Below, one piece after another: positions 25,847 to 34,391 of a stretch of DNA of 64,000 nt; the stretch's first letter is position 1, and each line of letters starts with the position of its first letter. Made by a program: the position numbers and the translations under genes. Under the pieces are notes generated by a model. It saw only the letters and a list, made by a program, of their open reading frames with translations, did no database searches and was not told where the DNA came from. Source of the stretch: WQXF01 sp031553615 (GTDB taxonomy: Bacteria; Bacillota; Clostridia; Christensenellales; Aristaeellaceae); the NCBI GenBank assembly GCA_031553615.1, contig JAVBLJ010000005.1:62001-126000 (forward strand), given 5' to 3'.

Positions 25847-27091
25847 ATGTGGGAAACCCTTAAGAATGCGTGGCGGATTACCGACATTCGCAAAAAGGTT
25901 CTCTACACGCTCTTCATGCTACTAATTTATCGCCTGCTCGGTGTCATCCCGGTTCCGGGCATCGACGTGGCGAAGGTTTCGGGCACCATCAAGTCGCTGG
26001 GTCTGCTGGACTTCATGAACACCATGAACGGCGGCGCGCTCGAAAAGATGACGGTTATGGCCATGGGCATTACGCCGTACATCAACTCTTCGATCATCAT
26101 GCAGCTGCTCACCGTCGCCATTCCTGCGCTGGAGCGCATGCAGAAGGAATGCGACGAGGGCCGCAAGAAGCTGGCGCAGTGGAGCCGCTACCTGACGGTC
26201 ATCCTGGCTTTCGTACAGGCGGTCGGCATGGTATACGCCATGAGCGCTTCCACCTCCGGCACTTGGTTCTCCTACATCCTGATCGGCGTATCCATGGCGG
26301 CCGGCACCTCGCTGGCGATGTGGATCGGCGAGCGCATTACGGAGAACGGTATCGGCAACGGCATCTCGCTGTTGATCTTCGCGGGCATCGTTTCCCGTCT
26401 GTTCACCTGGTCCGTTTCGGGCATCAACGGTGTGTTCAGCGGTCAGACGAGCTGGCTGATCTTCCTGCTCGTGGTGGTGGGTGGCTTGGCGATGATCGTG
26501 GCCGTCACCTTCGTAGACATGGGCGAGCGCCGCGTGCCTGTGCAATACGCAAAGCGCATGCAGGGCCGCAAGATGTACGGTGGGCAGTCCACCCACATCC
26601 CAATGAAGGTGAACTCCACCGGTGTGCTGCCGCTGATTTTCGCCTTCTCACTGCTCCAATTCCCGGGCACCATTCTGGCGTTCTGGCCTAAGTCGGGCAT
26701 GGCTGTTTGGTGGAACGGCTTCCAGTCGAACTGGTTCTACCAGGTGCTGCTGGCGCTGCTGATCTTCGGCTTCACGTTCTTCTACACCAGCATTTCCTTC
26801 AATCCGACGGAAATCAGCAAGAACATGCAGCAGTACGGCGGCACCATCCCCGGCATTCGCCAGGGACGGCCGACGACCGATTACCTCGCCCGCGTTTCGA
26901 AGCGTTTGACGCTGTTTGGCGCGATCTTCCTTGCGCTGCTGGCGACCATCCCCACGGCCGCGACCGTGATCTCGGGCATGAACCTGCCGTTCGCGGCCTC
27001 TTCGCTCCTGATCGCCGTAAGCGTGGCCATCGAGACTACCCGCCAGCTCGAATCGCAGATGCTCATGCGCCACTACAAGGGTTTCCTCTAA
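25847..27091 (+). CDS. secY: Protein translocase channel subunit SecY
   Basis: 414 residues, ten expected membrane segments; core of the SecYEG channel. The plug-region sequence LGVIPVPGID follows TM1, and GITPYINSSIIMQLL and GERITENGIGNGISLLIF are highly conserved. The cytoplasmic loop PTEISKNMQQYGG-IPGIR-G contacts SecA and ribosomes. Slightly shorter than the 420-435 usual in Bacillota, with no missing segment seen. Confidence 0.97.
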   Translation: MWETLKNAWRITDIRKKVLYTLFMLLIYRLLGVIPVPGIDVAKVSGTIKSLGLLDFMNTMNGGALEKMTVMAMGITPYINSSIIMQLLTVAIPALERMQKECDEGRKKLAQWSRYLTVILAFVQAVGMVYAMSASTSGTWFSYILIGVSMAAGTSLAMWIGERITENGIGNGISLLIFAGIVSRLFTWSVSGINGVFSGQTSWLIFLLVVVGGLAMIVAVTFVDMGERRVPVQYAKRMQGRKMYGGQSTHIPMKVNSTGVLPLIFAFSLLQFPGTILAFWPKSGMAVWWNGFQSNWFYQVLLALLIFGFTFFYTSISFNPTEISKNMQQYGGTIPGIRQGRPTTDYLARVSKRLTLFGAIFLALLATIPTAATVISGMNLPFAASSLLIAVSVAIETTRQLESQMLMRHYKGFL

Positions 27092-27120
27092 GCGCCTGAC
27101 CGGTGAAGAAAGGAAGCGCC

Positions 27121-27747
27121 ATGAAGATTGTATTCTTGGGCCCGCCGGGTGCGGGTAAGGGCACGCAGGCTGTGCGCGTATGCGCGTACATGGGGATTCC
27201 GCAAATCTCCACCGGCGACATTTTGCGCCGCGCCATCGCGGAGGGCACCGAGACCGGCGTGAAGGCGAAAGCATTCATCGACGCAGGTCAGCTGGTTCCC
27301 GACGAAGTGGTGATCGCGATCGTTGCCGAGCGGCTTGCCCAGCAGGATTGCCAGAGCGGGTACATACTCGATGGCTTTCCGCGCACGGTGCCGCAGGCCG
27401 AAGCGCTCGAAAAGTTCGCCTCGCTCGATGCGGTGGTTAACATCGATATCGCCGATGCGCACTTGGTGGAGCGGCTCTCTGGCCGCCGCGTCTGCCTGAA
27501 CTGCGGGGGTACTTACCACGTGCACACGCTGCAGGGCAAAACGCTGTGCGAGGCCTGCGCCAACGAGCTGATTCAGCGCGATGACGATAAGGCCGAGACC
27601 GTGCAGAACCGCTTGGCGGTGTATCACAAGCAGACCAAGCCGCTCATCGATTTCTACTCGGCCAAGGGCTTGGTGAAAACCATCGACGGAGCGCAATCGC
27701 CGGATGACTGCTTTGCGGCCATTCTGCGGGCGCTAGGTGTGGGTTGA
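27121..27747 (+). CDS. adk: Adenylate kinase, zinc-lid type
   Basis: AMP + ATP to 2 ADP. 208 residues. P-loop GPPGAGKGT at about 7-15; LID domain with two cysteine pairs (CLNC and CEAC), the structural zinc site common in Gram-positives. The lid ends QRDDDKAETV. ATG at 27121 fits the family start; the in-frame GTG at 27103 precedes the Shine-Dalgarno AAAGGA. Standard position after secY. Confidence 0.96.
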   Translation: MKIVFLGPPGAGKGTQAVRVCAYMGIPQISTGDILRRAIAEGTETGVKAKAFIDAGQLVPDEVVIAIVAERLAQQDCQSGYILDGFPRTVPQAEALEKFASLDAVVNIDIADAHLVERLSGRRVCLNCGGTYHVHTLQGKTLCEACANELIQRDDDKAETVQNRLAVYHKQTKPLIDFYSAKGLVKTIDGAQSPDDCFAAILRALGVG

Positions 27748-28541
27748 TGATCGGCATTCGTAATCCGGCGCAGCTGCTGAAAATGCGCGAAGCCGGCGCG
27801 CTGTTGCGTGAAGTACTAAAGCAGGTGCGCGGGGAAATTGCCCCCGGGGTGACTACCCGCCACCTGGATCAACTCGCCGAACGGCTCATCCGCAAGCAAG
27901 GTGCAATCCCGTCCTTCCTGAACTACAACGGTTATCCGGCCACGCTCTGTACCTGCCCGGACGAACAAGTGGTTCACGGCATCCCCAACGACACACCGCT
28001 GCGCGAGGGCCAAATCCTGAGTGTCGACGGTGGGCTGGTGCTGGATGGATGGCAGGCGGACAGCGCCTTTACCGTCGGCGTGGGGGAGATCTCCGAGCAG
28101 GCGCGAACGCTGATTGAGGTCACGGAACGCAGCTTCTTCGAAGGCATTTCCCAGGCGTGCGATGGCAACCGCGTCAGCGACATTGGGCACGCCGTGCAGA
28201 CCTATGTGGAGGGTTTCGGCTTCAAGCCGGTACGCGCTCTCTGCGGTCACGGCATCGGCAAGCAACTCCACGAGGATCCGGAAGTGCCCAACTACGGACA
28301 GCCCGGGCGCGGCGTTCGGCTGCGGGCGGGCATGACGATTGCGGTAGAACCCATGATCGTTACCGGGAACTGGCCGGTGCACCAGCTGCACGATGGTTGG
28401 ACCATCGTGACCGACGACGGCGGGCTGTGCGCTCACTACGAGCACACCATCGCCATTGCGCCGGGCGGCGCGGAGCCCGAGATACTCACGCTGCCAGGCC
28501 TCACGCTTGCGCAGGTTCTTTCGGGGGTGAGCATCTGGTGA
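27747..28541 (+). CDS. map: Type I methionine aminopeptidase
   Basis: 264 residues. Removes the initiator Met. Metal ligands fit the pita-bread fold: SVDGG (Asp), DSAFTVGVG (Asp), GHGIGKQLHEDP (His), AVEPM (Glu) and EHTIAI (Glu). ATG 27747 overlaps the adk stop by one base. GHG and the active-site loop His are present. Confidence 0.96.
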   Translation: MIGIRNPAQLLKMREAGALLREVLKQVRGEIAPGVTTRHLDQLAERLIRKQGAIPSFLNYNGYPATLCTCPDEQVVHGIPNDTPLREGQILSVDGGLVLDGWQADSAFTVGVGEISEQARTLIEVTERSFFEGISQACDGNRVSDIGHAVQTYVEGFGFKPVRALCGHGIGKQLHEDPEVPNYGQPGRGVRLRAGMTIAVEPMIVTGNWPVHQLHDGWTIVTDDGGLCAHYEHTIAIAPGGAEPEILTLPGLTLAQVLSGVSIW

Positions 28542-28840
28542 ACCGCATTCCCATGGAACCGGGCCGGGTGGTGCTTTCGAAGGCAGGGCGCGATCGGGGC
28601 CGCGCGATGGTGATACTCTCGCTGGATGGCGAGGAGTACGCACTGGTGGCGGACGGCGATCTGCGTACGATCGAGAAGCCCAAACGAAAAAAATTTAAGC
28701 ATTTGGTCGCAAAACCGGTATGTATTGACACCATTCAGGAAAAACTATCCAGAAGTGTAGTGCTCCTGAACGCCGAGATACGCTCCGCGCTGGAAGTTGC
28801 AGGGTTTGGCCGACCGCATACACCGTCCAAGGAGGGGTGA
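28538..28840 (+). CDS. KOW-domain RNA-binding protein (L14e/L27e-like)
   Basis: 100 residues. N-terminal KOW-type segment PGRVVLSKAGRDRGR followed by a basic KRKKFKHL region. Proteins of this type, distantly like archaeal/eukaryotic L14e, sit between map and infA in many Clostridia. They are thought to bind RNA or ribosomes, but the role is unproven. The GTG start overlaps the map stop by 4 bases (GTGA). Confidence 0.85.
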   Translation: MNRIPMEPGRVVLSKAGRDRGRAMVILSLDGEEYALVADGDLRTIEKPKRKKFKHLVAKPVCIDTIQEKLSRSVVLLNAEIRSALEVAGFGRPHTPSKEG

Positions 28841-28844
28841 GAGA

Positions 28845-29066
28845 TTGGCAAAGAGTGATAACATCGAAGTCGAGGGCGTGGTTTCCGAAGTGCTGCCCAA
28901 CGCGGTATTTCAGGTGGACCTGCCCAACGGCCATCGAGTGATGGCTCACATTTCTGGAAAGATGCGCATGAACTTCATCCGCATTTACCCCGGAGACAAG
29001 GTAACCGTGGAGCTTTCCCCCTACGACCTCACCCGCGGGCGGATCACCTGGCGGAGCAAAGCGTAA
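28845..29066 (+). CDS. infA: Translation initiation factor IF-1
   Basis: 73 residues, OB fold. KSDNIEVEGVVSEVLPNAVFQV and GKMRMNFIRIYPGD are diagnostic. The start is a TTG with AAGGAGG at 28829-28835; no ATG or GTG is in the right place, which is slightly unusual for this gene. Confidence 0.95.
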   Translation: MAKSDNIEVEGVVSEVLPNAVFQVDLPNGHRVMAHISGKMRMNFIRIYPGDKVTVELSPYDLTRGRITWRSKA

Positions 29067-29148
29067 CGCCGCGCCGCACGATTGAGGGGCCGCAAGGTAA
29101 GCCCCCGAAATGTTTGACGCGATATTTTCCGACGAGGAGGAGTACAGC

Positions 29149-29262
29149 ATGAAAGTCAGACCTTCGGTGAAACCGATTTGCGAAAAGTGCAAAATCATTA
29201 AGCGCAAGGGTCGCGTTATGATCATTTGCGAAAACCCGAAGCATAAGCAAAAGCAAGGCTAA
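29149..29262 (+). CDS. rpmJ: 50S ribosomal protein L36
   Basis: 37 residues: MKVRPSVKPICEKCKII start and ENPKHKQKQG end. The zinc ligands Cys, Cys, Cys and His of the C+ form are present. GAGGAGG upstream. Confidence 0.97.
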   Translation: MKVRPSVKPICEKCKIIKRKGRVMIICENPKHKQKQG

Positions 29263-29446
29263 TTCTGCTATCATGGTGGCTGCGCTGCAGCAGGTTCCTG
29301 TCCGCCGAAAGGCCCAGGACCCGCAGGCGCACCAAAATGCAGGAAGGATCGCTTGGGCGGCTGCGCAGGCTTCGGTCTGTGTTCCATGCGACTTTTCATA
29401 CAGGTCGTCCCCTATTGTCAACTACAGCTGGAGGTGCTTGTAAGAC
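29263..29446 (+). other. 184-base gap inside the alpha operon with an extended hairpin
   Basis: GCGCTGC (29282-29288) pairs with GCAGGCGC (29323-29330, one bulge), enclosing GGTTCCTG/CAGGACC, so most of 29282-29330 folds as one arm. There is no T-run, so it is not a terminator. It may be an RNA processing or translational control element for rpsM-rpsK-rpsD. No gene is seen. Confidence 0.45.
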
Positions 29447-29821
29447 ATGGCACGTATATCGGGCGTGGATCTGCCCCGCGATAAGCGCGTGGAAGTTGGC
29501 CTGACCTACATCTTTGGTATCGGCAACAAAACCGCTCAGCAGACCTTGGCGGCCACCGGCATCAATCCGGATACCCGCATCAAGGATCTTTCCGAGCAGG
29601 ACATCAACAAACTTCGTGAGTACATCGAGCACAACCTGAAGGTGGAGGGTGACCTCCGCCGCGAAGTATCGCTCAACATCAAGCGTCTGGTGGAAATCGG
29701 CTGCTATCGCGGCGTTCGCCACCGTCGCGGTCTGCCTGTGCGCGGTCAGAACACCAAGCAAAACGCGCGCACCCGTAAAGGGCCCAAGCGGATCGTCAGC
29801 GGTAAGAAGAAGGCCAAGTGA
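29447..29821 (+). CDS. rpsM: 30S ribosomal protein S13
   Basis: 124 residues. ARISGVDLPRDKRVEVGLTYIFGIG start and RHRRGLPVRGQ-T-NAR end. Contacts S19, L5 and P-site tRNA. GGAGG lies 12 bases before the ATG, a slightly wide spacing. Confidence 0.97.
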   Translation: MARISGVDLPRDKRVEVGLTYIFGIGNKTAQQTLAATGINPDTRIKDLSEQDINKLREYIEHNLKVEGDLRREVSLNIKRLVEIGCYRGVRHRRGLPVRGQNTKQNARTRKGPKRIVSGKKKAK

Positions 29822-29836
29822 TAGGAGGGATAAGCC

Positions 29837-30238
29837 ATGGCACCCAAACAGAAGCTCAAGAAAACGGTACGCAAGCGCCGTGAACGCAAGCTCGTCGAGC
29901 GTGGCGCTGCGCATATCCGTTCCTCGTTCAACAACACCATCGTTACCATTACCGATACGGCGGGTAACGCGCTGTCCTGGGCCTCGGCTGGTGGCCTAGG
30001 CTTCCGCGGCAGCAAGAAGTCCACGCCGTTTGCGGCGCAGACCGCTGCCGAGACCGCAGCCAAATCAGCCATGGAGTACGGCCTGCGTACCGTGGAAGTG
30101 TACGTAAAGGGCCCGGGCTCTGGACGCGAAGCGGCCATCCGCTCGCTGCAGGCGGCCGGCCTGGAAGTCAACATGATTAAGGATGTAACGCCGATTCCGC
30201 ATAACGGCTGCCGTCCGCCCAAGCGTAGAAGAGTGTAA
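29837..30238 (+). CDS. rpsK: 30S ribosomal protein S11
   Basis: 133 residues. AHIRSSFNNTIVTITD and the C-terminal DVTPIPHNGCRPPKRRRV are diagnostic. Lies on the platform near the Shine-Dalgarno helix. AGGAGG upstream. Confidence 0.98.
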   Translation: MAPKQKLKKTVRKRRERKLVERGAAHIRSSFNNTIVTITDTAGNALSWASAGGLGFRGSKKSTPFAAQTAAETAAKSAMEYGLRTVEVYVKGPGSGREAAIRSLQAAGLEVNMIKDVTPIPHNGCRPPKRRRV

Positions 30239-30250
30239 GGAGGTACTGCA

Positions 30251-30877
30251 ATGGCTAGGTATACAGGATCAGTTTGCCGGCTGTGCCGCCGTGAAGGGAC
30301 AAAACTCTTCCTTAAGGGCGAGCGCTGCTTTTCGGGGAAGTGCGCTGTAGGCGCGCGCCCCACCCCTCCGGGCCAGCATGGTCAGGCCCGCCAAAAGAAG
30401 ATGTCGGAATACGGTTTGCAGCTTCGTGAAAAGCAGAAGGCGCGCCGCGCATACGGCGTGCTGGAGACGCAGTTTCACCGCTATTATGAGCGCGCCACCA
30501 ACATGAAGGGCATCACCGGCGAAAACCTGCTCCAGCTGCTGGAGCGCCGTCTGGACAACGTGGTGTACCGCGCTGGCCTCGCCGCTTCCCGCCCGCAGGC
30601 CCGCCAGATCGTGCGCCACGGCCACGTCCTGGTGGATGGCCACAAGGTGGATATCCCTTCGTTCCTGGTGGAGGCCAATCAGGTGATCACCATCCGTGAG
30701 CGCAGCCGCGATCAGGTGCACTTCAAGGCCCTGCGCGAAGGCAGCCGCGGCATCGTGCCGAAGTGGCTCACTTTCGATGCCGAGAATTTGACCGTAACCG
30801 TCGCCGCACTCCCGGCTCGTGAGGATGTCGATCTCTCCATTCAGGAGCACCTCATCGTCGAGCTTTACTCCCGCTAA
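30251..30877 (+). CDS. rpsD: 30S ribosomal protein S4, zinc-finger type
   Basis: 208 residues. N-terminal cysteines CRLC...C-x4-C (ERCFSGKC) form the zinc site of the C+ S4 class; the S4 RNA-binding domain RLDNVVYRAGLAASRPQARQ follows. Encoded in the alpha operon here, unlike in B. subtilis where rpsD is separate. Primary 16S-binding protein and assembly initiator. Confidence 0.97.
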   Translation: MARYTGSVCRLCRREGTKLFLKGERCFSGKCAVGARPTPPGQHGQARQKKMSEYGLQLREKQKARRAYGVLETQFHRYYERATNMKGITGENLLQLLERRLDNVVYRAGLAASRPQARQIVRHGHVLVDGHKVDIPSFLVEANQVITIRERSRDQVHFKALREGSRGIVPKWLTFDAENLTVTVAALPAREDVDLSIQEHLIVELYSR

Positions 30878-30930
30878 TTTTGGTGGGAGGTACTTCTCGA
30901 CCACAGGTGAATATGAGGAGGGTTTGTTGA

Positions 30931-31875
30931 ATGATCGAAATCGAAAAGCCCAGAATCGAGCGGGTAGAGATCGGCGAGAACAACAGCTACGGCAAGTTCG
31001 TCATCGAGCCTCTGGAGCGCGGTTTTGGCCACACGCTGGGCAACTCACTGCGCCGCGTGCTGCTTTCCTCGTTGCCGGGCGTGGCGGTTTCTAGTGTGCG
31101 CATCGAGGGAATTCAACATGAGTTCTCCGCGGTTCCTGGCGTCAAGGAGGATGTCACCGAGATCATCCTCAATCTGAAGGAGATTGCCGCCAGGCTGCAC
31201 AGTGAATCCACCAAGCTGATTACAATAGAGAAAAAGGGACCGGCGGAGCTTACCGCCGCCGACTTCGCGGTCGACGAGGAAGTTGAGATCATCAACCGCG
31301 ATCTCCACATCGCCACCCTGAACGAGGATGCGCACCTGATCATGCACGTCTCGCTGGATAAGGGCCGTGGCTATGTGACCGCTGATCGCAACAAGACGGC
31401 AAACGCCCCCATCGGCGTGATCCCGGTGGACTCCATCTTTACCCCCATCCGCAAGGTGAACTATACGGTGGAGGACACCCGCGTCGGCCAGATGACCGAC
31501 TTTGACAAGCTGGTGCTGGAGATTTGGACCAACGGTAGCATACTGCCCGATGAGGCGGTGAGCGTCGCGGCTAAGATTCTTTCCGGGCATCTCACGCTTT
31601 TCGTCAACCTTACCGAGCACGTGATGCCGGTGGATTTCAACGAGCCCGAGGACGACAAGAAGGAAAAAGTGCTCGAGATGACCATCGAGGAACTCGATCT
31701 TTCGGTGCGTGCCTACAATTGCCTCAAGCGTGCGGGCATCAACACGGTCGCCGAGTTGGTGCAACGCAACCAAGAGGACATGATGAAGGTACGCAACTTG
31801 GGCAAAAAGTCGCTGGAAGAAGTGGAACTCAAGCTCGCCGCGCTGAGCCTCGGCCTGCGTGCCAGCGACGAGTAA
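30931..31875 (+). CDS. rpoA: RNA polymerase alpha subunit
   Basis: 314 residues. N-terminal domain (assembly with beta and beta-prime) with LERGFGHTLGNSLRRVLLSS; flexible acidic linker EDDKKEK near 245; C-terminal domain with LDLSVRAYNCLKRAGI and RNLGKKSLEEV that binds UP elements and activators. GAGGAGG upstream. Confidence 0.98.
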   Translation: MIEIEKPRIERVEIGENNSYGKFVIEPLERGFGHTLGNSLRRVLLSSLPGVAVSSVRIEGIQHEFSAVPGVKEDVTEIILNLKEIAARLHSESTKLITIEKKGPAELTAADFAVDEEVEIINRDLHIATLNEDAHLIMHVSLDKGRGYVTADRNKTANAPIGVIPVDSIFTPIRKVNYTVEDTRVGQMTDFDKLVLEIWTNGSILPDEAVSVAAKILSGHLTLFVNLTEHVMPVDFNEPEDDKKEKVLEMTIEELDLSVRAYNCLKRAGINTVAELVQRNQEDMMKVRNLGKKSLEEVELKLAALSLGLRASDE

Positions 31876-31965
31876 CACCAACAAGCGAAGCCGGTGAGCA
31901 CGGCGCATAAGCGCTGCGCCTCCGGTACTCCCATTTGACCGAAACAACATAAGGAGGGTTCCCTC

Positions 31966-32478
31966 ATGGCATATCAACGCAAGCTTGGCAGGCCGGCGGA
32001 TCAGCGCAAGGCGCTGTTGCGCAATCAGGTCACTCACCTGATCTGGTATGGCCGCATTGAGACCACGCTGGCCCGCGCGAAGGAAGTGCGCTCCGCCGCG
32101 GAACGCCTGATCACCCTGGCCATCCGCGAGTGCGACAACACCGTGGAAGCCACCAAATCGTTTAACAACGAGAAGGGTCAGACCGTGACCGTGACGGTGC
32201 AGAACGATGCGCCTTCCAAGCTGCATGCGCGCCGCCTGATCATGGCGTACTTGTACGATCTGCAGGAGCAGCGCAAGGACGACGAGACCAAGAAGGAATT
32301 CAAGGAGCGCACCAAGGATGTCAAGCATCCTTGCGTCGAAAAGCTCTTTAAGGAAATCGGGCCAAAGTTCAAAGCCCGCAATGCCGAAAAGAACTGCGCA
32401 GGCGGCTACACCCGCATCCTCAAGAAGGGCCCTCGCCGCGGCGATGCTGCTGAGATGGTCATCATTGAGCTGGTGTAA
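31966..32478 (+). CDS. rplQ: 50S ribosomal protein L17, with insertion
   Basis: 170 residues against 112-130 in most bacteria. The N-terminal core QRKLGRPADQRKALLRNQ and the end GGYTRILKKGPRRGDAAEM are standard. About 45 extra residues lie between AERLITLA and the ARRL helix region and in the Lys/Glu-rich stretch around 105-130. Similar long forms are known in some Clostridia. Last gene of the cluster. Confidence 0.96.
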   Translation: MAYQRKLGRPADQRKALLRNQVTHLIWYGRIETTLARAKEVRSAAERLITLAIRECDNTVEATKSFNNEKGQTVTVTVQNDAPSKLHARRLIMAYLYDLQEQRKDDETKKEFKERTKDVKHPCVEKLFKEIGPKFKARNAEKNCAGGYTRILKKGPRRGDAAEMVIIELV

Positions 32479-32495
32479 GCCTTTCCAACGTTCCC

Positions 32496-32530
32496 AAACC
32501 GGTGTTGGCTTTGCCAGCACCGGTTTTGTG
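32496..32530 (+). terminator. Intrinsic terminator of the ribosomal cluster
   Basis: AAACCGGTG (with TTGGC, 32496-32509) pairs with GCCAGCACCGGTTT; TTTTGTG follows. 13-14 bp stem with a TTT-type loop. Confidence 0.88.
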
Positions 32531-32600
32531 TGGTGAAAGTACGGCAATCAGGGTTGGCAATTAGACAATTAGGCAGTTGCGGTAGATATGCAGAAAAAGC

Positions 32601-32629
32601 TTGCGGCCTTTCGAGCATTCGGTTATCAT
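32601..32629 (+). promoter_or_regulatory. Promoter of the ecfA1-ecfA2-ecfT-truA operon
   Basis: TTGCGG (32601-32606), 17-base spacer, TATCAT (32624-32629). An 11-base direct repeat TTTTGCGTAGC (32642-32652, 32656-32666) lies in the leader. Confidence 0.65.
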
Positions 32630-32700
32630 AGAATAGGAATATTTTGCGTAGCCATTTTTGCGTAGCGATGGTGGCTTCGTGCGATTAGAGGAGAAGCGCC

Positions 32701-33552
32701 TTGCCTGAACAGCATTCCAACACGGTTGCATTGCAAAATGTCACATTCGCCTATCAGGAGGCCGTGCAGCCTGCGCTCAGCGAGGTTTCGCTGACCATTG
32801 CGCAGGGCGAGTTTGTGGCGGTGCTGGGGCACAATGGCAGCGGGAAATCCTCACTGGCCAAGCTTTGCAACGCGCTACACCTGCCCACGGCGGGGGTGGT
32901 GACGGTTTGCGGCATGGATACCGCAGATGAATCGATGCTGTGGAGCATTCGGCAGCACGCGGGCATGGTGTTCCAAAACCCGGATAACCAGCTGGTCTCC
33001 ACCATCGTGGAGGAGGACGTGGCGTTCGGGCTGGAGAACCTGGGCACGCCGCAGCCCGAGATCCGGGCCAAGGTCGATGAAGCGCTGCGCACCGTGCGCA
33101 TGTACGATTACCGGATGGCCGCGCCCCACATGCTTTCGGGCGGGCAGAAGCAGCGCATCGCCATCGCCGGGGTGCTGGCCATGGCCCCCCAGGTGATGAT
33201 ACTCGATGAATCGACCGCCATGCTCGATCCTTCGGGCCGCCGCGAGGTGCTGGAGACCATGCAGGCTCTGCACCGCGAGCGCGGCATGACGGTGATTTGG
33301 ATTACCCACGCCATGGATGAGGCCGCCAAGGCCGAGCGCATCGTGGTGCTGGAGGAGGGCAAAGTGGCCCTCACGGGAACGCCCAAGCAGGTTTTTCGGC
33401 AGGTGGAGCGGCTGCGCGAGCTGCGCCTGGATGTGCCGCCCATGACCGATATGGCGCATGCGTTGCGCGGGCGCGGCATCGATGTACCCGACGACATACT
33501 GACCGTGCAGGAGATGGTGGAGGAACTATGCCGATTGTCATCGAGGGCCTGA
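32701..33552 (+). CDS. ecfA1: ECF transporter ATPase EcfA1
   Basis: 283 residues. Walker A GHNGSGKSS, Q-loop MVFQNPDNQL, signature LSGGQKQR and Walker B ILDESTAMLDP. Energises uptake of vitamins or metals together with EcfA2, EcfT and an interchangeable substrate-binding S protein. TTG start with GAGGAG upstream. Overlaps ecfA2 by 25 bases. No S-component gene is adjacent, so this is a shared (group II) module. Confidence 0.95.
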   Translation: MPEQHSNTVALQNVTFAYQEAVQPALSEVSLTIAQGEFVAVLGHNGSGKSSLAKLCNALHLPTAGVVTVCGMDTADESMLWSIRQHAGMVFQNPDNQLVSTIVEEDVAFGLENLGTPQPEIRAKVDEALRTVRMYDYRMAAPHMLSGGQKQRIAIAGVLAMAPQVMILDESTAMLDPSGRREVLETMQALHRERGMTVIWITHAMDEAAKAERIVVLEEGKVALTGTPKQVFRQVERLRELRLDVPPMTDMAHALRGRGIDVPDDILTVQEMVEELCRLSSRA

Positions 33553-34391
33553 CGCACACCTACATGTCCGGCAGCCCGTTCCAGGCCACAGCGGTGCACG
33601 ACGTATCCCTGACGGTGGGCGATGGCGAATTTCTTGGGCTGATCGGGCACACGGGCAGCGGAAAATCCACGCTGATCCAGCACTTGAACGGATTGCTCAA
33701 GCCCAGCGCGGGCCGCGTGTTGGTGGACGGCGTGGACGTGTTTGCCAAAGTTACCGACCGCCGAGCGATCCGTCGCAAGGTGGGGTTGGTGTTCCAGTAC
33801 CCGGAGCATCAGCTTTTTGAGGAGAGCGTGGCCAAGGATATCGCGTTTGGGCCAAAGAATCTGGGCCTGGATGCCCAGGAGATTGACCGCCGCGTGCGTG
33901 CGGCCTGCGAGGCGGTGCGCATCGATTATGGTGCGCTGGCCGATCGCTCGATCTACGAGCTCTCCGGCGGGCAGATGCGCCGCGTCGCGATTGCGGGCGT
34001 ATTGGCCATGGAGCCCGAGGTGCTGGTGCTCGACGAGCCCGCAGCGGGGCTCGATCCGCGCGGGCGCGAGGACATACTCACCATGATCCAGGAACTGCAC
34101 GCGGTGCGCGCCATCACGGTGATCATGGTCTCTCACAGCATGGAGGACGTGGCCAAGCTGGTCAATCGCATCGTGGTGATGAGCAAGGGCTGCGTGGCGA
34201 TGGACGGCACGCCTACCGAAATATTCATGCGCGGCGAGGAGCTGCGCGGCATGGGCCTGGATGTGCCCGAGGCGGTACGTCTGGCCGACGCGTTGCGCGC
34301 AAAGGGCTTCCCGATCCCGCTGGAGGCCTGCCGCACCGAGGAAGTGCTGGAGGCCATTCAGGCCGAGCTGGGGGGTGAAAGCCCGTGTTAA
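33528..34391 (+). CDS. ecfA2: ECF transporter ATPase EcfA2
   Basis: 287 residues. Walker A GHTGSGKST, Q-loop VFQYPEHQLFEE (typical of EcfA2), signature LSGGQMRRVAIAG and Walker B LVLDEPAAGLDP. Pairs with EcfA1 as a heterodimer. The start lies inside the ecfA1 end, and the stop overlaps ecfT by 7 bases, so translation is coupled. Confidence 0.95.
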   Translation: MPIVIEGLTHTYMSGSPFQATAVHDVSLTVGDGEFLGLIGHTGSGKSTLIQHLNGLLKPSAGRVLVDGVDVFAKVTDRRAIRRKVGLVFQYPEHQLFEESVAKDIAFGPKNLGLDAQEIDRRVRAACEAVRIDYGALADRSIYELSGGQMRRVAIAGVLAMEPEVLVLDEPAAGLDPRGREDILTMIQELHAVRAITVIMVSHSMEDVAKLVNRIVVMSKGCVAMDGTPTEIFMRGEELRGMGLDVPEAVRLADALRAKGFPIPLEACRTEEVLEAIQAELGGESPC

